Assembly: GCA_947572235.1 (NCBI GenBank)
Contig: CANPBB010000006.1
Span: forward strand, 1 to 59,082
DNA: 59,082 bases
Reading direction: 5' to 3'
Source of the DNA: an uncultured Clostridia bacterium
GTDB lineage: Bacteria > Bacillota > Clostridia > Oscillospirales > Oscillospiraceae
Both the position numbers and the translations under genes were made by a program. Under the pieces are notes generated by a model that saw nothing but the letters and a program-made list of their open reading frames with translations, made no database searches and was not told the DNA's origin. Numbering within the stretch: the first letter of the stretch is position 1; the number at the start of each line of letters is the position of its first letter. Positions 26,156 to 34,992 of this stretch are shown piece by piece.

Positions 26156-27808
26156 ATGCTGCGAATTGAGACCCAGTCGGCGGACTTGATCCTCTACAAC
26201 GCCGCCGTCCACACCATAGACAGTGCCAACACCGTGGCCCAAGCCATCGCTCTCCGGGGAAGCCGGATCTTGGCCGTGGGGGACAGCGGTGAGGTGCTGT
26301 CCCTCCGGGGACCGGAGACGGTCTGTATTGACGCCGAGGGCCGCTCGGTAATCCCTGGCATCAACGATTCCCACAACCACATGTGGGAGGCTGGGATGCT
26401 CATGGAGGGCATCATCACCTTCGGCTATCCCAGCATCGCCGCCTTGGCGGAGGAGGTAGGCCGCCGGACAGCCGCCATGGCCCCGGGGGCGTGGCTCCAA
26501 GGGGGAGGCTGGGTAGAGTCCCAGTTTGTGGAGGGCCGTATGCCCACCCGTTACGACTTGGACCCCTTCTCCCCGGAGAACCCGGTGGTTTTGGAACGGA
26601 TCTTCTCCACCTGCTGCGCCAACAGCGCGGCCCTGCGGGCCGCCGGTATTACCCGGGACACACCGGATCCCGTTGGCGGTACCATCGGACGGGACAGGAA
26701 CGGGGAGCCCAACGGCCTCCTCTTTCGCTCGGCCAAGCAGCTGGTGCGGGATGTGATGCCCACCGCCTTCGGCGAGGGGAAATTTGGTGACGGGGAGCGG
26801 ATCACCGCCGCTATTGAGCGGGCCCAGACAGACTACCTGCGCTACGGCATTACCAGTGTGGTGGAGCCGGGAGTGACCCCCAGCATGATCCGGGCCTACC
26901 AGCGCCTGCGGGATGCCGGAAAGCTGCGTATCCGTGTCAATCTGATGCCCAACTGGCATGGTTTCCCCATCAATGAGGACGAGGACTACTCGCACCGCCT
27001 CATTGAGGAACTGGGCCTCTACAGCGGCTTCGGTGACAACTTCCTGCGGATTGGCAGCCTAAAAATGGCCATTGATGGGGGCCTCACCTCCAAGACCAGC
27101 CTGCGCAGCTGGAACTATAAGGGAGAGACGGAGATCAAGCCCTTCCCCCTGCGCTTGGATTTGGGCAACCTGAATGGCTGGGTGAAGAAAGCCCACGACA
27201 GTGGTTGGGGTGTAGGCATCCACGTAATGGGCGACATCGCCGTGCAGCGGGCGGCGGACGCCATCTACGCCGCCTATAAAGCGAATCCCGCCGACCGCCG
27301 TCACCAGATGATTCACTGTTACTACCCCTCCCAAGATGCCATACATAAGATGGCCGAGGCGGGGATGATTCTGGCCGCCCAGAGTGCCTTCATCTACAAC
27401 GAGGCCGACGGCTACCCCGACCTTTTAGAGCCGGAGCAGCAGAGGACCTTTATGCCTCTGCGGACCTGTTTAGATGCCGGGGTGCGCTTGGCGCTGAGTA
27501 CGGACATGCCCTCAGCCCACCACAACCCCTTTTGGGGCCTGTACGCCGCTGTCACCCGCAAGGGGATGCACGGACACTGTTTAGGCGAGGAGGAGTGTGT
27601 CAGCATTGATGAGGCTCTGCGGGCCATGACGGAGGGGGGCGCTTATATGACCTTCGAAGAACGCGACAAGGGTACATTGGAACCGGGGAAACTGGCGGAT
27701 TTGGTGCTTTTGGATCGGAACTTGGCAGGAATCCACACGGAACAGCTTCGAGACATCACCGTTCGGATGACCATTATAGACGGCAGGATTGTTTACCAAG
27801 CACAGTAG
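26156..27808 (+). CDS. Amidohydrolase family 3 (YtcJ-like) hydrolase
   Basis: 550 residues, the usual length for YtcJ-like enzymes. The N-terminal sheet domain has DLILYNAAVHTIDSANTVAQ. Metal ligands are in DSHNHMW (about 72-78). KMAIDGG (about 302-308) carries the conserved lysine region and ALSTDMPSAHHNPFWG the late aspartate. The C-terminal GTLEPGKLADLVLLDRNL is typical. It starts 10 bp after dppF with no terminator between them, so it should act on what the transporter brings in. Substrate unknown; N-acyl, cyclic amide or carbamoyl compounds are possible. Confidence 0.88.
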   Translation: MLRIETQSADLILYNAAVHTIDSANTVAQAIALRGSRILAVGDSGEVLSLRGPETVCIDAEGRSVIPGINDSHNHMWEAGMLMEGIITFGYPSIAALAEEVGRRTAAMAPGAWLQGGGWVESQFVEGRMPTRYDLDPFSPENPVVLERIFSTCCANSAALRAAGITRDTPDPVGGTIGRDRNGEPNGLLFRSAKQLVRDVMPTAFGEGKFGDGERITAAIERAQTDYLRYGITSVVEPGVTPSMIRAYQRLRDAGKLRIRVNLMPNWHGFPINEDEDYSHRLIEELGLYSGFGDNFLRIGSLKMAIDGGLTSKTSLRSWNYKGETEIKPFPLRLDLGNLNGWVKKAHDSGWGVGIHVMGDIAVQRAADAIYAAYKANPADRRHQMIHCYYPSQDAIHKMAEAGMILAAQSAFIYNEADGYPDLLEPEQQRTFMPLRTCLDAGVRLALSTDMPSAHHNPFWGLYAAVTRKGMHGHCLGEEECVSIDEALRAMTEGGAYMTFEERDKGTLEPGKLADLVLLDRNLAGIHTEQLRDITVRMTIIDGRIVYQAQ

Positions 27809-28182
27809 TCCTACAGCCAATATACAAAAGCCGGAGTATATGCTCCATGCTGTTGATGGCAGGGGATATAGCTTTTTGTACGCCGCATAGGTGCGAAATT
27901 GATCCCCAAGAGGGGGCTCTTTCAGATTAGATCAGCCCGCCGCAGTGACGTTGGAGACCATAGGCCCTCAGCGGTTTCCTCTGCGCTAAAAAGATCCAGC
28001 TCTATAACCGCTGCGGCGCAGCGGTTATAGAGCTTCCTTTCTCGAGGGGCTTATTTTTGGGGGAATAGGTGATGCAATCCGCCCCCTACAGCTGTCAAGG
28101 ACAATCCGCATCAACTAAAATAATGAGCACAAAAAGATGCGGAATTATCTTTCCCCCGCACCTTTCCCTATGCCCACCCCGT
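27809..28182. other. Intergenic stretch with one hairpin
   Basis: 374 bp with no supported gene. It contains a perfect 17-bp stem with a GGC loop at 27998-28034, followed by a weak T-rich run (tcctttct), a possible terminator for the transporter operon 190 bp past its last stop. Confidence 0.5.
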
Positions 28183-28416
28183 TTACGCCTTCCGTCGGAG
28201 TATTTGCTCGTACAGCGGGACATACTTTTTTGAACCATCTTGTTTGTCGTGGCAGCAGCCCAAAAACCAGTATTTGAATCTACATTGCCGGGCTGCCTCA
28301 TATAGGAAATCCCTCGGCGCGTCTGCCTGATGAAATCCACCGCTCAATTTATCCTGCACAGAGGTAGGGCAGCAGTGGGTGATGATGTAGTCTGCCTCCC
28401 AGCCTGCTTTTTCCAA
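28183..28416 (-). pseudogene. Metallophosphoesterase C-terminal remnant
   Basis: About 77 codons matching the end of calcineurin-type phosphoesterases: YIITHCCPTSVQ (the His-bearing strand), then QADAPRDFLYEAA, FKYWFLGCCHD (normally WFFGHYHxD) and VPLYEQILR. The N-terminal two-thirds with the first metal ligands is missing, and the GHxH motif has decayed to GCCHD. No start codon with a good ribosome site is seen. It is a relic of deletion beside a tRNA gene. Confidence 0.65.
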
Positions 28417-28764
28417 GTTGGCCTTCCCTGTCCCCTTTCTTAATGGTGAAGCAAGTATAGCTGAAAAGCATCGAAAAAGCTGTTGCCATTACCGCCAAGG
28501 GACCAGAGGCAAACCAAGCACAGCCGTCAATGTGAACAGGGCGGACAACAAAAAAGCCGCCCATGGATCTGCTTGGACAACCAGCAGACCGTGGACGGCC
28601 GTTTCACTTTTTTGAATGCCGGAGAGTTCGAGTCATGTGTGTTTCCCAAAACACCCAAATTCGGCGAATTTGTATCTCCGGTGTGTTATTCTTATTTTAC
28701 ACACCCCAAGTTTTGAAACTCCCCCCAATTGTTCTCTATTTCCTGCGCTGTCTCCGCTCCAACG
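28417..28764. other. Non-coding stretch between relic and tRNA terminator
   Basis: About 350 bp without a supported gene on either strand. Short open frames have no ribosome sites and no recognisable motifs. It may be the other part of the deleted phosphoesterase region. Confidence 0.4.
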
Positions 28765-28765
28765 C

Positions 28766-28796
28766 AAAACCCCCGCACCGAAGTGCGGGGGTTTGC
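28766..28796 (-). terminator. Terminator of tRNA-Gly
   Basis: An 11-bp GC stem with a tetraloop (read on the minus strand as TTCG), followed by a short T-run, 10 bp after the tRNA 3' end. Confidence 0.88.
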
Positions 28797-28805
28797 TATG
28801 CAACT

Positions 28806-28879
28806 TGGAGCGGGGTACGGGAATCGAACCCGCCTCTTCAGCTTGGGAAGCTGACATACTACCGATGTACTAACCCCGC
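28806..28879 (-). tRNA. tRNA-Gly (anticodon CCC)
   Basis: 74 nt including an encoded 3' CCA (28806-28808). The 7-bp acceptor stem (GCGGGGT with ACCCCGC) is perfect, and the T-arm reads GGGTTCGATTCCC. The 5-bp anticodon stem encloses the loop TTCCCAA, giving anticodon CCC at 28845-28847 for GGG codons. The D-arm has the GG of ATCGGTAG. It has its own promoter and terminator, so it is a single-gene unit. Confidence 0.96.
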
Positions 28880-28890
28880 GAACGCAGTTT

Positions 28891-28919
28891 ATTATAACAC
28901 AACCTTTTTCAAATTGCAA
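28891..28919 (-). promoter_or_regulatory. tRNA-Gly promoter
   Basis: TTGCAA and TATAAT on the minus strand with a 17-bp spacer, 12 bp before the tRNA 5' end. Consensus -10. Confidence 0.85.
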
Positions 28920-29066
28920 CTCGAAATGTGCCAACTGCGGCATGATTTTTTCCCGCGGGACATAGAGTGGGGTAAGAACAGCCCCAACCGGCGGCGGCAC
29001 ACGGCCTCAAGGCCGCTGACGCCCCTCCCAAAGGGGCGGGATCAGGGAAGAAAAGGAGAGATGACC

Positions 29067-30212
29067 ATGAAACAAGTCCTTGCGGCACTGTGCGCGGCGT
29101 GCCTGCTCAGCCTGCCGGTCCGCGCCCAGCCGCTGAGTGTGGACGCCAAGAGCTGCCTCCTCATGGAGAAGGAGACCGGAGAGGTGCTCTACGCCGAGAA
29201 CGAGCACACCCCTTTGGAACCGGCCAGCGTCACCAAGGTGATGACCCTCCTTCTGGTGATGGAGGCCATCGACAGCGGCACCCTGCGCTACGAGGACATG
29301 GTGAGCGTGAGCGCCTGCGCCGCCTCCATGGGAGGGTCCCAGGTGTACCTGAAGGAGAACGAACAGATGAGTGTAGAGGATCTGCTGAAGGCGGTGTGCG
29401 TGGCCTCCGGCAACGACGCGGCGGTAGCCTTAGCCGAGCACATCGCCGGCAGCGCGGAGAACTTCGTGGCCCGCATGAACCAGCGGGCGGCGGAGATAGG
29501 GATGGAGGACACCACCTTTCTCAACTGTACCGGCCTCCCCGCCCAAGGCCATGTGACCAGCGCCTATGATATCGCGCTGATGAGCCGGGAGCTGATCCTG
29601 CGCCACCCGGATATCCGGCGCTTCACCACCATCTGGATGGACAGTCTCCGGGACGGCGCCTTCACACTGAATAACACCAACAAGCTGGTCCGCTTCTACG
29701 AGGGCACCACCGGCCTCAAAACCGGCAGCACCGACGCCGCGGGCTACTGCATCTCCGCCACCGCGGAGCGGGAGGGTATGGAACTGATCGCTGTCGTCAT
29801 GGGTTCCCCCACCGGCCCTCAGCGGTTCGAGAGCGCCAAGGTCCTCCTCAGCTACGGCTTCTCCCTCTACACCTTAATCCGCATAACGCCGGAGCAGGTG
29901 CTCCCGGCGGTACCGGTGACCTTGGGCACCGCAGATTACGTCCAGCCCGTCTTGGGCGCAGGGGATGCGCTGCTGCTGGAGAAATCCCAGACGGCGGATC
30001 TGCGGCAGGAGGTCCGCTTGGCGGAGACGCTGCAGGCCCCGGTGGAGGCTGGCCAGGAGATCGGGGAGCTGATTGTACACTCCCAAGGCCAAGAGACCGC
30101 CAGAATCCCTATAGTTGCCGGAGAAGCTGTGGAGCGGCTGCAATACGGACAGATTTTAGTGCGGTGTCTGAAGATAGCATTTATGGTAGACGGTTTCCGC
30201 CAAGTGGGGTGA
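29067..30212 (+). CDS. D-alanyl-D-alanine carboxypeptidase (DacA/DacF type)
   Basis: 381 residues. A penicillin-binding enzyme that trims the terminal D-Ala of peptidoglycan stem peptides outside the membrane. Signal peptide 1-20 (LAALCAACLLSLPVRA). Catalytic SxxK is in EPASVTKVMT (about 54-57), SxN in VASGNDAAVAL and KTG in GLKTGSTDAAG. The C-terminal domain (about 260-350) is the small beta domain of PBP5-type enzymes. ATG 29067 is preferred because AGGAG is 8 bp away; ATG 29061 is only 2 bp from it. A strong terminator follows. Confidence 0.93.
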   Translation: MKQVLAALCAACLLSLPVRAQPLSVDAKSCLLMEKETGEVLYAENEHTPLEPASVTKVMTLLLVMEAIDSGTLRYEDMVSVSACAASMGGSQVYLKENEQMSVEDLLKAVCVASGNDAAVALAEHIAGSAENFVARMNQRAAEIGMEDTTFLNCTGLPAQGHVTSAYDIALMSRELILRHPDIRRFTTIWMDSLRDGAFTLNNTNKLVRFYEGTTGLKTGSTDAAGYCISATAEREGMELIAVVMGSPTGPQRFESAKVLLSYGFSLYTLIRITPEQVLPAVPVTLGTADYVQPVLGAGDALLLEKSQTADLRQEVRLAETLQAPVEAGQEIGELIVHSQGQETARIPIVAGEAVERLQYGQILVRCLKIAFMVDGFRQVG

Positions 30213-30235
30213 CAACCCCAAAAAAGAATCAACCA

Positions 30236-30279
30236 ACGGGCATGAGAGGCGCAGCTTGCCGCCCCTCATGCCCGTTTTC
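30236..30279 (+). terminator. Terminator after the carboxypeptidase
   Basis: A 12-bp outer stem with internal pairing and a TTTT tail, 24 bp past the stop. Confidence 0.85.
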
Positions 30280-30404
30280 CCGATTGCCCGCCCCTGTCCG
30301 GCGCCGCGCAGATCAGCGATAGGCGGTCAGGGCGCCGTCTCCGTACAAAAATCCGGGTCCCGCCTGAACTCCCGAACAAATCGAGAAATCAGAGGCTGTA
30401 TTTC

Positions 30405-30433
30405 TTGACATCATAGTGAAAATGTACTACTAT
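30405..30433 (+). promoter_or_regulatory. Promoter of the phosphorelay operon
   Basis: TTGACA and TACTAT with a 17-bp spacer, 72 bp before the hybrid kinase start. Confidence 0.75.
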
Positions 30434-30505
30434 TGTTGTAATTGCAAAAAGCTGTCATCCCCCTTCCCGGACGCAAAATAACAAACACGGACAGGTGAGC
30501 GAAAA

Positions 30506-33364
30506 ATGGTAAACAACGTCATCCTGCTGGAGTGCTTCGGCATATGCCTGATCTTTGTGGCGCTGCTCCTGCTGCTGAACGGGAATGGGGCCCGGGAGCA
30601 GAAGCTGCTGATCTTTATCATGTGCGGCTCTCTGGTGCAGAATATCGGCTACCTGTTGGAGCTGACCTCGCCCACGGTGGAGGCCGCTGTGGCGGCGGTA
30701 ACGGTGGAGAATGTGGGCTCGGCCTTCGTCCCCCTGTGCTACTGCTGGTTTACCTACACCTACTGCTACGCCCGTCCGCCTAAAATGCTGCTGCGGGTTC
30801 TGGGCCTCTGCAACTTTCTGGTGCTGCCCACGGTGTTTTTCAACTGGAACGGCCTCTTCTATCAGGACTTCCAGTGGCTGTCCACCGTGGACGGCTTCCA
30901 CTACATCAGCATCACCTACGGGCCCTTGTATATCCTCTTTATGATCACCCGCATCATCATCCCCTACGCCCTCTCCATCCACACCCTGCTCCGGGCGGCG
31001 CGCCTTCGCGCGGACCAGCAGGTCAGCCGGCAGTACTGGACCATTTTGGGCATCTCCTCCCTGCCTGTTGTGATGCTGGCGGCCTATGTATTTAAGCTCA
31101 CGGCGGTGTTTGATCTCACTCCGGTGACTCTGGCCATCGCCATGGCGATGGTGGTCATTGTGGTGTGGAGCCGCCGTAACTACGACTTCCGCCATCTGGC
31201 GGCGGAGAAGGTGCTGGAGAGCTTGGGAGACGGCGTCATCGCCTTGGACGACCACGACAGGCTCATCAGCTACAACCGGGCGGCCGCCAACATCTTTACC
31301 AGCCTCCCCGCCCACAAGCCGGGGGAGAACATCCGCGCGGTGGAGGATTTCCGGGAGGAGATGCTCAACGAGAACATCCCCTGGAGCTTCTCCATCAACG
31401 GACAGCACTACGAGTGCCACAGCAAGCATATTGTGGATGAAGCCGGGCGGGAGCAGGGCTGTGTCATTTTAGTTCTGGACATGACGGATATCAAGGCTTA
31501 CATCAATGAGATCAAGCGGGTGCGGCAGCAGGCGGAGAAGGCCAACGTGGCCAAAAGCGAGTTTCTGGCCAACATGTCCCACGAGATCCGCACCCCCATG
31601 AACGCTATCATCGGTCTGAACGACATCATCATGGAGGAGTGCGCGGATCCCCAGATCTATGCCCACGCCAAGGACGTGCAGTCCGCGGCCAAGAACCTGC
31701 TGGCCATCATCAACGATATCCTGGACCTGTCCAAGGTGGAGGCGGGCAAGATGGAGCTGGTGTACACCGACTACCACCTGAAGACCGTGGTGGACGAGGT
31801 GGTGGGCATGATGGATATGGCCGCCTCCAAGCGGGGGCTGATCCTCAAGTATGAGTGCGACGGCGCTCTCCCCTGCCGCTACAACGGCGACGAGGGGCGG
31901 ATCAAGCAGATCCTTATCAATATTCTCAACAACGCTATCAAATTCACCAAAGAGGGCTACGTCCGGGTCTACGTCACCGGCCAAGGCGGCGCAAAGGAGG
32001 ACGAGGAGCGCCTCACCTTCCGCGTGGAGGACACCGGCTGCGGCATCCGGCCGGAGGACTTGGAGAAAATCTTTGAGGACTTCCGCCAGGTGGACGCCAA
32101 ACGGAACCGGAGCGTGGAGGGCACCGGCCTTGGCCTCGCCATTGTCAAGCACTTGGTGGAGCTGATGGGCGGCAACATCCAAGTGGAGAGCGTCTACGGC
32201 GAGGGGACCGCCGTCACCATCACCATCCCCCAGAGAATCGTGGACCGGCGCTCTATTAAAGAGGTGCCGGAGACCCCGCAGGCGGAGCTGGAGCAGGCGG
32301 AGCTGTTCTCCGCCCCCGATGTGCGGGTGCTGGTGGTGGATGACAACGTCATCAACCGCAAGGTGGCCCGGGGCTTTTTGAAGAGCTACGCCTTCGATCT
32401 GACCGAGGCGGAGAGCGGGCCGGAGGCCATTGAGCTGGTGCGGGAAAACCGGTACGACATTATCTTCATGGACCACATGATGCCCATGATGGACGGCATC
32501 GAGGCGGCGGAGATCATCCGCCGGGACTGCGGGGAGAACGGTGCCGCCCCCGTGATGATCGCCCTCACCGCCAACGCCATGGAGGGGATGCGGGAGAAGT
32601 TTTTGGACTGCGGCTTTCAGGATTTCATCGCCAAGCCCTTGGACCGGAAGGAGCTGGGCCAGCTTCTGACCCGCTGGATACCGGAGGAGCGCCGGCGGGC
32701 CGGCGGAGGGGACGGCGCGGAGAGCGCCCCCCCGGCGGACCTGAGCGCCTTCCAGATCCCCGGAATCGACATTGAGGCCGCCGGCCGGTACTACGCCGGC
32801 GACGAGAGGGGCTTTGCCGACCTGCTGGAGCTCTACTGCATGGACGGCCAGCGGAAGGGCCCCCTCCTCCGGGAGCTGGCCGGCGCCGATATCAATAGGT
32901 ACTGCGTGGAGGTCCACGCCCTCAAGAGCGCCTCGGCCAACATCGGCGCGGTGGAGGTCTCCCAGATGGCCCGGGAGCAGGAGGAGGCCGCCAGCCGGGG
33001 CGACACGGCGCTGATTCAGGAGCGGTTCCCCGCCCTGCTGGAGGCCTATGAGGCCCTGCTGGAGGAGATCAGCCGGTTTTTGGCCCAGCACCGTCAGGCG
33101 GAGCCCCAGGGGGCCCAGCTCCCCGCCCTGCCGATGGAGGAGCTGCGGGAGCAGGTGGGCGCGGCCTTGGAGGAGCTGGAGAACTTCCGCTCACAGGAGT
33201 GCGCGGAGCAGGTGGCGGCCCTTCTGCGCCACCAGCTGCCTCAGGAGACGGAGGACAGCCTCCGGGAGATTCAGGGGCAGCTGAAGCTCTTTGAGGACGA
33301 CAATGCGGAGGCGCTGTTCAGGCAGCTGCTGAGCAAACTGGAAAAGGAGACGGGGAGTCAATGA
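30506..33364 (+). CDS. Hybrid sensor histidine kinase with Hpt domain
   Basis: 952 residues. Seven predicted helices (about 5-225, HisKA_7TM-like sensor). A PAS-like domain (VLESLGDGVIALDDHDRLIS) is followed by HisKA with SHEIRTPMNAIIGLN (His359). The HATPase has ILINILNNAIKFTKEG, DTGCGI and GTGLGLAIVKHLVELMGG. A receiver with IIFMDHMMPMMDGIEAAEII follows (Asp656, KPLD at about 711), then an Hpt domain with VHALKSASANIGA (His804) and a helical tail. All phosphorelay residues are intact. The last codons overlap the next gene. The ligand sensed by the membrane part is unknown. Confidence 0.95.
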   Translation: MVNNVILLECFGICLIFVALLLLLNGNGAREQKLLIFIMCGSLVQNIGYLLELTSPTVEAAVAAVTVENVGSAFVPLCYCWFTYTYCYARPPKMLLRVLGLCNFLVLPTVFFNWNGLFYQDFQWLSTVDGFHYISITYGPLYILFMITRIIIPYALSIHTLLRAARLRADQQVSRQYWTILGISSLPVVMLAAYVFKLTAVFDLTPVTLAIAMAMVVIVVWSRRNYDFRHLAAEKVLESLGDGVIALDDHDRLISYNRAAANIFTSLPAHKPGENIRAVEDFREEMLNENIPWSFSINGQHYECHSKHIVDEAGREQGCVILVLDMTDIKAYINEIKRVRQQAEKANVAKSEFLANMSHEIRTPMNAIIGLNDIIMEECADPQIYAHAKDVQSAAKNLLAIINDILDLSKVEAGKMELVYTDYHLKTVVDEVVGMMDMAASKRGLILKYECDGALPCRYNGDEGRIKQILINILNNAIKFTKEGYVRVYVTGQGGAKEDEERLTFRVEDTGCGIRPEDLEKIFEDFRQVDAKRNRSVEGTGLGLAIVKHLVELMGGNIQVESVYGEGTAVTITIPQRIVDRRSIKEVPETPQAELEQAELFSAPDVRVLVVDDNVINRKVARGFLKSYAFDLTEAESGPEAIELVRENRYDIIFMDHMMPMMDGIEAAEIIRRDCGENGAAPVMIALTANAMEGMREKFLDCGFQDFIAKPLDRKELGQLLTRWIPEERRRAGGGDGAESAPPADLSAFQIPGIDIEAAGRYYAGDERGFADLLELYCMDGQRKGPLLRELAGADINRYCVEVHALKSASANIGAVEVSQMAREQEEAASRGDTALIQERFPALLEAYEALLEEISRFLAQHRQAEPQGAQLPALPMEELREQVGAALEELENFRSQECAEQVAALLRHQLPQETEDSLREIQGQLKLFEDDNAEALFRQLLSKLEKETGSQ

Positions 33365-33783
33365 TTCGGAAGAACTACAAAAAGCGCATTTTAGCTGTGG
33401 ATGACGCGGCGATTATTTTGCAGAGGATAACAGACGCCCTCGGGAAGTACTATATGGTGATCACGGTGAACTCCGGCCTGCGGGCCCTGCGTTTTTTGGA
33501 GAAGGAGAAGCCGGATCTGATCCTCTTGGACATCCGCATGACACCCAAGGACGGCTTTGAGACCCTGCGGGAGATCCGCGCCATGGAGGACCGGGCCGAT
33601 ATCCCCGTAATCATGCTCACCGGGATGGAGGACAAGCGCTCCGTGATGGAGGGCATCAAGCTGGGGATCTGCGACTATATCCTCAAGCCTTTTACGCCGG
33701 AGGACCTGCGCGAGCGAATCCAGAGGGCTCTGGAGACCAGCGGAGAGAGCGCGGTGCAGCCGGAAGGAACGGAGGAGCAGTGA
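33361..33783 (+). CDS. Single-domain response regulator
   Basis: 140 residues, a receiver domain only. Acid pair DD (14-15), phospho-acceptor Asp57 in LILLDIRM, Thr in IMLTGME and Lys in YILKPF. The 20-residue tail has no DNA-binding fold. Its start overlaps the kinase stop, so it is probably a phosphorylation partner of that kinase. The output is unknown; it may feed the CheX-like protein that follows. Confidence 0.93.
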   Translation: MIRKNYKKRILAVDDAAIILQRITDALGKYYMVITVNSGLRALRFLEKEKPDLILLDIRMTPKDGFETLREIRAMEDRADIPVIMLTGMEDKRSVMEGIKLGICDYILKPFTPEDLRERIQRALETSGESAVQPEGTEEQ

Positions 33784-33786
33784 GCG

Positions 33787-34296
33787 ATGAACAAGGTTAT
33801 GACGAAAGAGGAGCTGGCGCAGATTCTGGACCAAGCTCTGCAGGACGTGACAGAGCGGACTGCCGGCGTGCGCCTGCACCAAGGGGAGCAGCCCCCGGGG
33901 GAGGATCTGTGCACGGTGCATATCACCTTTGACAAGGGTTTCGGCACCAGCCTCACCCTCTGCGCGGATACCAGCCTGCTCGCCCGCATGGCCCGCAACT
34001 CCTTCCACGAGGACACGGTAACGCCGGAGGACTTGGAGGAGTTCAGCAAGGAGTACTTGAATGTACTCTGCGGCAAGGTGACCGGGGCGCTGTACCGGGC
34101 GACCCAGATCCCGGCCCGCTTCGGCCAGCCCGTATTCTACCACGGGCGCTATGAGCCGGAGGGGCAGGAGGTGCAGTTTATCCTCACCTACGCCGACGAG
34201 AACAGCAAGGGCGCGCAGCTGATCCACCATGTGCCCTGCGCCCCAGAGGCCCAGGCGGCCTTAGACGAGATTGAGCAAGGGGGAGAAATCCAATGA
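33787..34296 (+). CDS. CheX-like protein
   Basis: 169 residues. CheX-family proteins dephosphorylate CheY-type receivers through a conserved Glu-x-x-Asn on a helix. Here the helix reads FSKEYLNVLCGKVTGAL (about 82-98), with Glu and Asn in the right spacing. Strand residues before and after (VHITFDKGFGTSLTL, VQFILTYAD) fit the fold. It lies between two receiver proteins and overlaps the second. No chemotaxis genes are in the window, so the phosphatase role would be in this relay. Confidence 0.75.
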   Translation: MNKVMTKEELAQILDQALQDVTERTAGVRLHQGEQPPGEDLCTVHITFDKGFGTSLTLCADTSLLARMARNSFHEDTVTPEDLEEFSKEYLNVLCGKVTGALYRATQIPARFGQPVFYHGRYEPEGQEVQFILTYADENSKGAQLIHHVPCAPEAQAALDEIEQGGEIQ

Positions 34297-34655
34297 GCAA
34301 GCGAATTATGGTAGTAGATGACTCCCGGCTGGTGCGCGTCCAGCTGGAGGATGTTTTGAAGGGCACCGAGTACGAGATCGCGGCCTACTGCCGCAGCGGC
34401 GAGGATGCCATTGCGCAGTACGCCGCGGTACAGCCCGACCTTGTGACCATGGACATCATCATGCAGGGGATGGACGGCTTGGACGCGGCGGAGATCATCC
34501 TGAAAAGCAACCCGGACGCCAGAATCGTGATGATCTCCTCCTTGGCCTACGACGACACCTTTGAGCGTGCCAAGGCCATCGGCGCCAAGGGCTTTGTGGA
34601 CAAGCCCTTTCATCAGGAGCAGCTTCTGAAGGTATTTGCGGAGGCCCTGTCCTGA
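34293..34655 (+). CDS. CheY-like response regulator
   Basis: 120 residues, one receiver domain: VVDDSRLVR (Asp 9-10), phospho-acceptor Asp54 in VTMDIIMQGMDG, Ser-Ser in MISSLAYDD and Lys in FVDKPF. There is no output domain. The length and the GMDGLDA motif resemble CheY. Its start overlaps the CheX-like stop by 4 bp (ATGA). It is the last gene of the four-gene relay operon; a strong terminator follows. Confidence 0.94.
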   Translation: MSKRIMVVDDSRLVRVQLEDVLKGTEYEIAAYCRSGEDAIAQYAAVQPDLVTMDIIMQGMDGLDAAEIILKSNPDARIVMISSLAYDDTFERAKAIGAKGFVDKPFHQEQLLKVFAEALS

Positions 34656-34682
34656 CCCCCGCGGGGACGCCCCTTTTCCAGC

Positions 34683-34723
34683 AAACTCTCTCCGGAATTT
34701 CCCAATTCCGGAGAGAGTTTTTT
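34683..34723 (+). terminator. Terminator of the phosphorelay operon
   Basis: A perfect 17-bp stem, 4-base loop and six T residues, 28 bp past the stop. Confidence 0.93.
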
Positions 34724-34921
34724 ATCCCCCTGCAACCAAACTTGCCGCTCAAGCGCAAGAATCTGTCCCTGCTCTCAGCCAGCCGAATTCGTATCTGCGG
34801 GGACTGCGCCCGTTCAGGGGCGGCTGTACGGGGCATCTGCACGGCAAGCCCTCCGCCTGGAACACCTGCGCCTCCCTCACCCTGCTGGGGGAGAGGATTC
34901 CGGCCAGCTGATTTTCTCCCC

Positions 34922-34950
34922 TTGACATCCCACGCCGCGGGTGCTATACT
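34922..34950 (+). promoter_or_regulatory. Promoter of the tetR gene
   Basis: TTGACA and TATACT with a 17-bp spacer, 42 bp before the ATG. A short palindrome ACCGCCGGT follows at about 34959-34967 and could be a weak copy of the downstream operator. Confidence 0.85.
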
Positions 34951-34992
34951 CCAAACAGACCGCCGGTATGTATACAGGGAGGAGGGACGGCC

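Noticed and set aside
28349..28564. A 71-codon minus-strand frame with a hydrophobic stretch
   Set aside because: No ribosome site, and it overlaps the phosphoesterase relic in a different frame.
31469..33091. A 540-codon open frame antisense to the hybrid kinase
   Set aside because: The sense strand carries all kinase motifs; the antisense product is His/Leu/Gly-rich with no domain.
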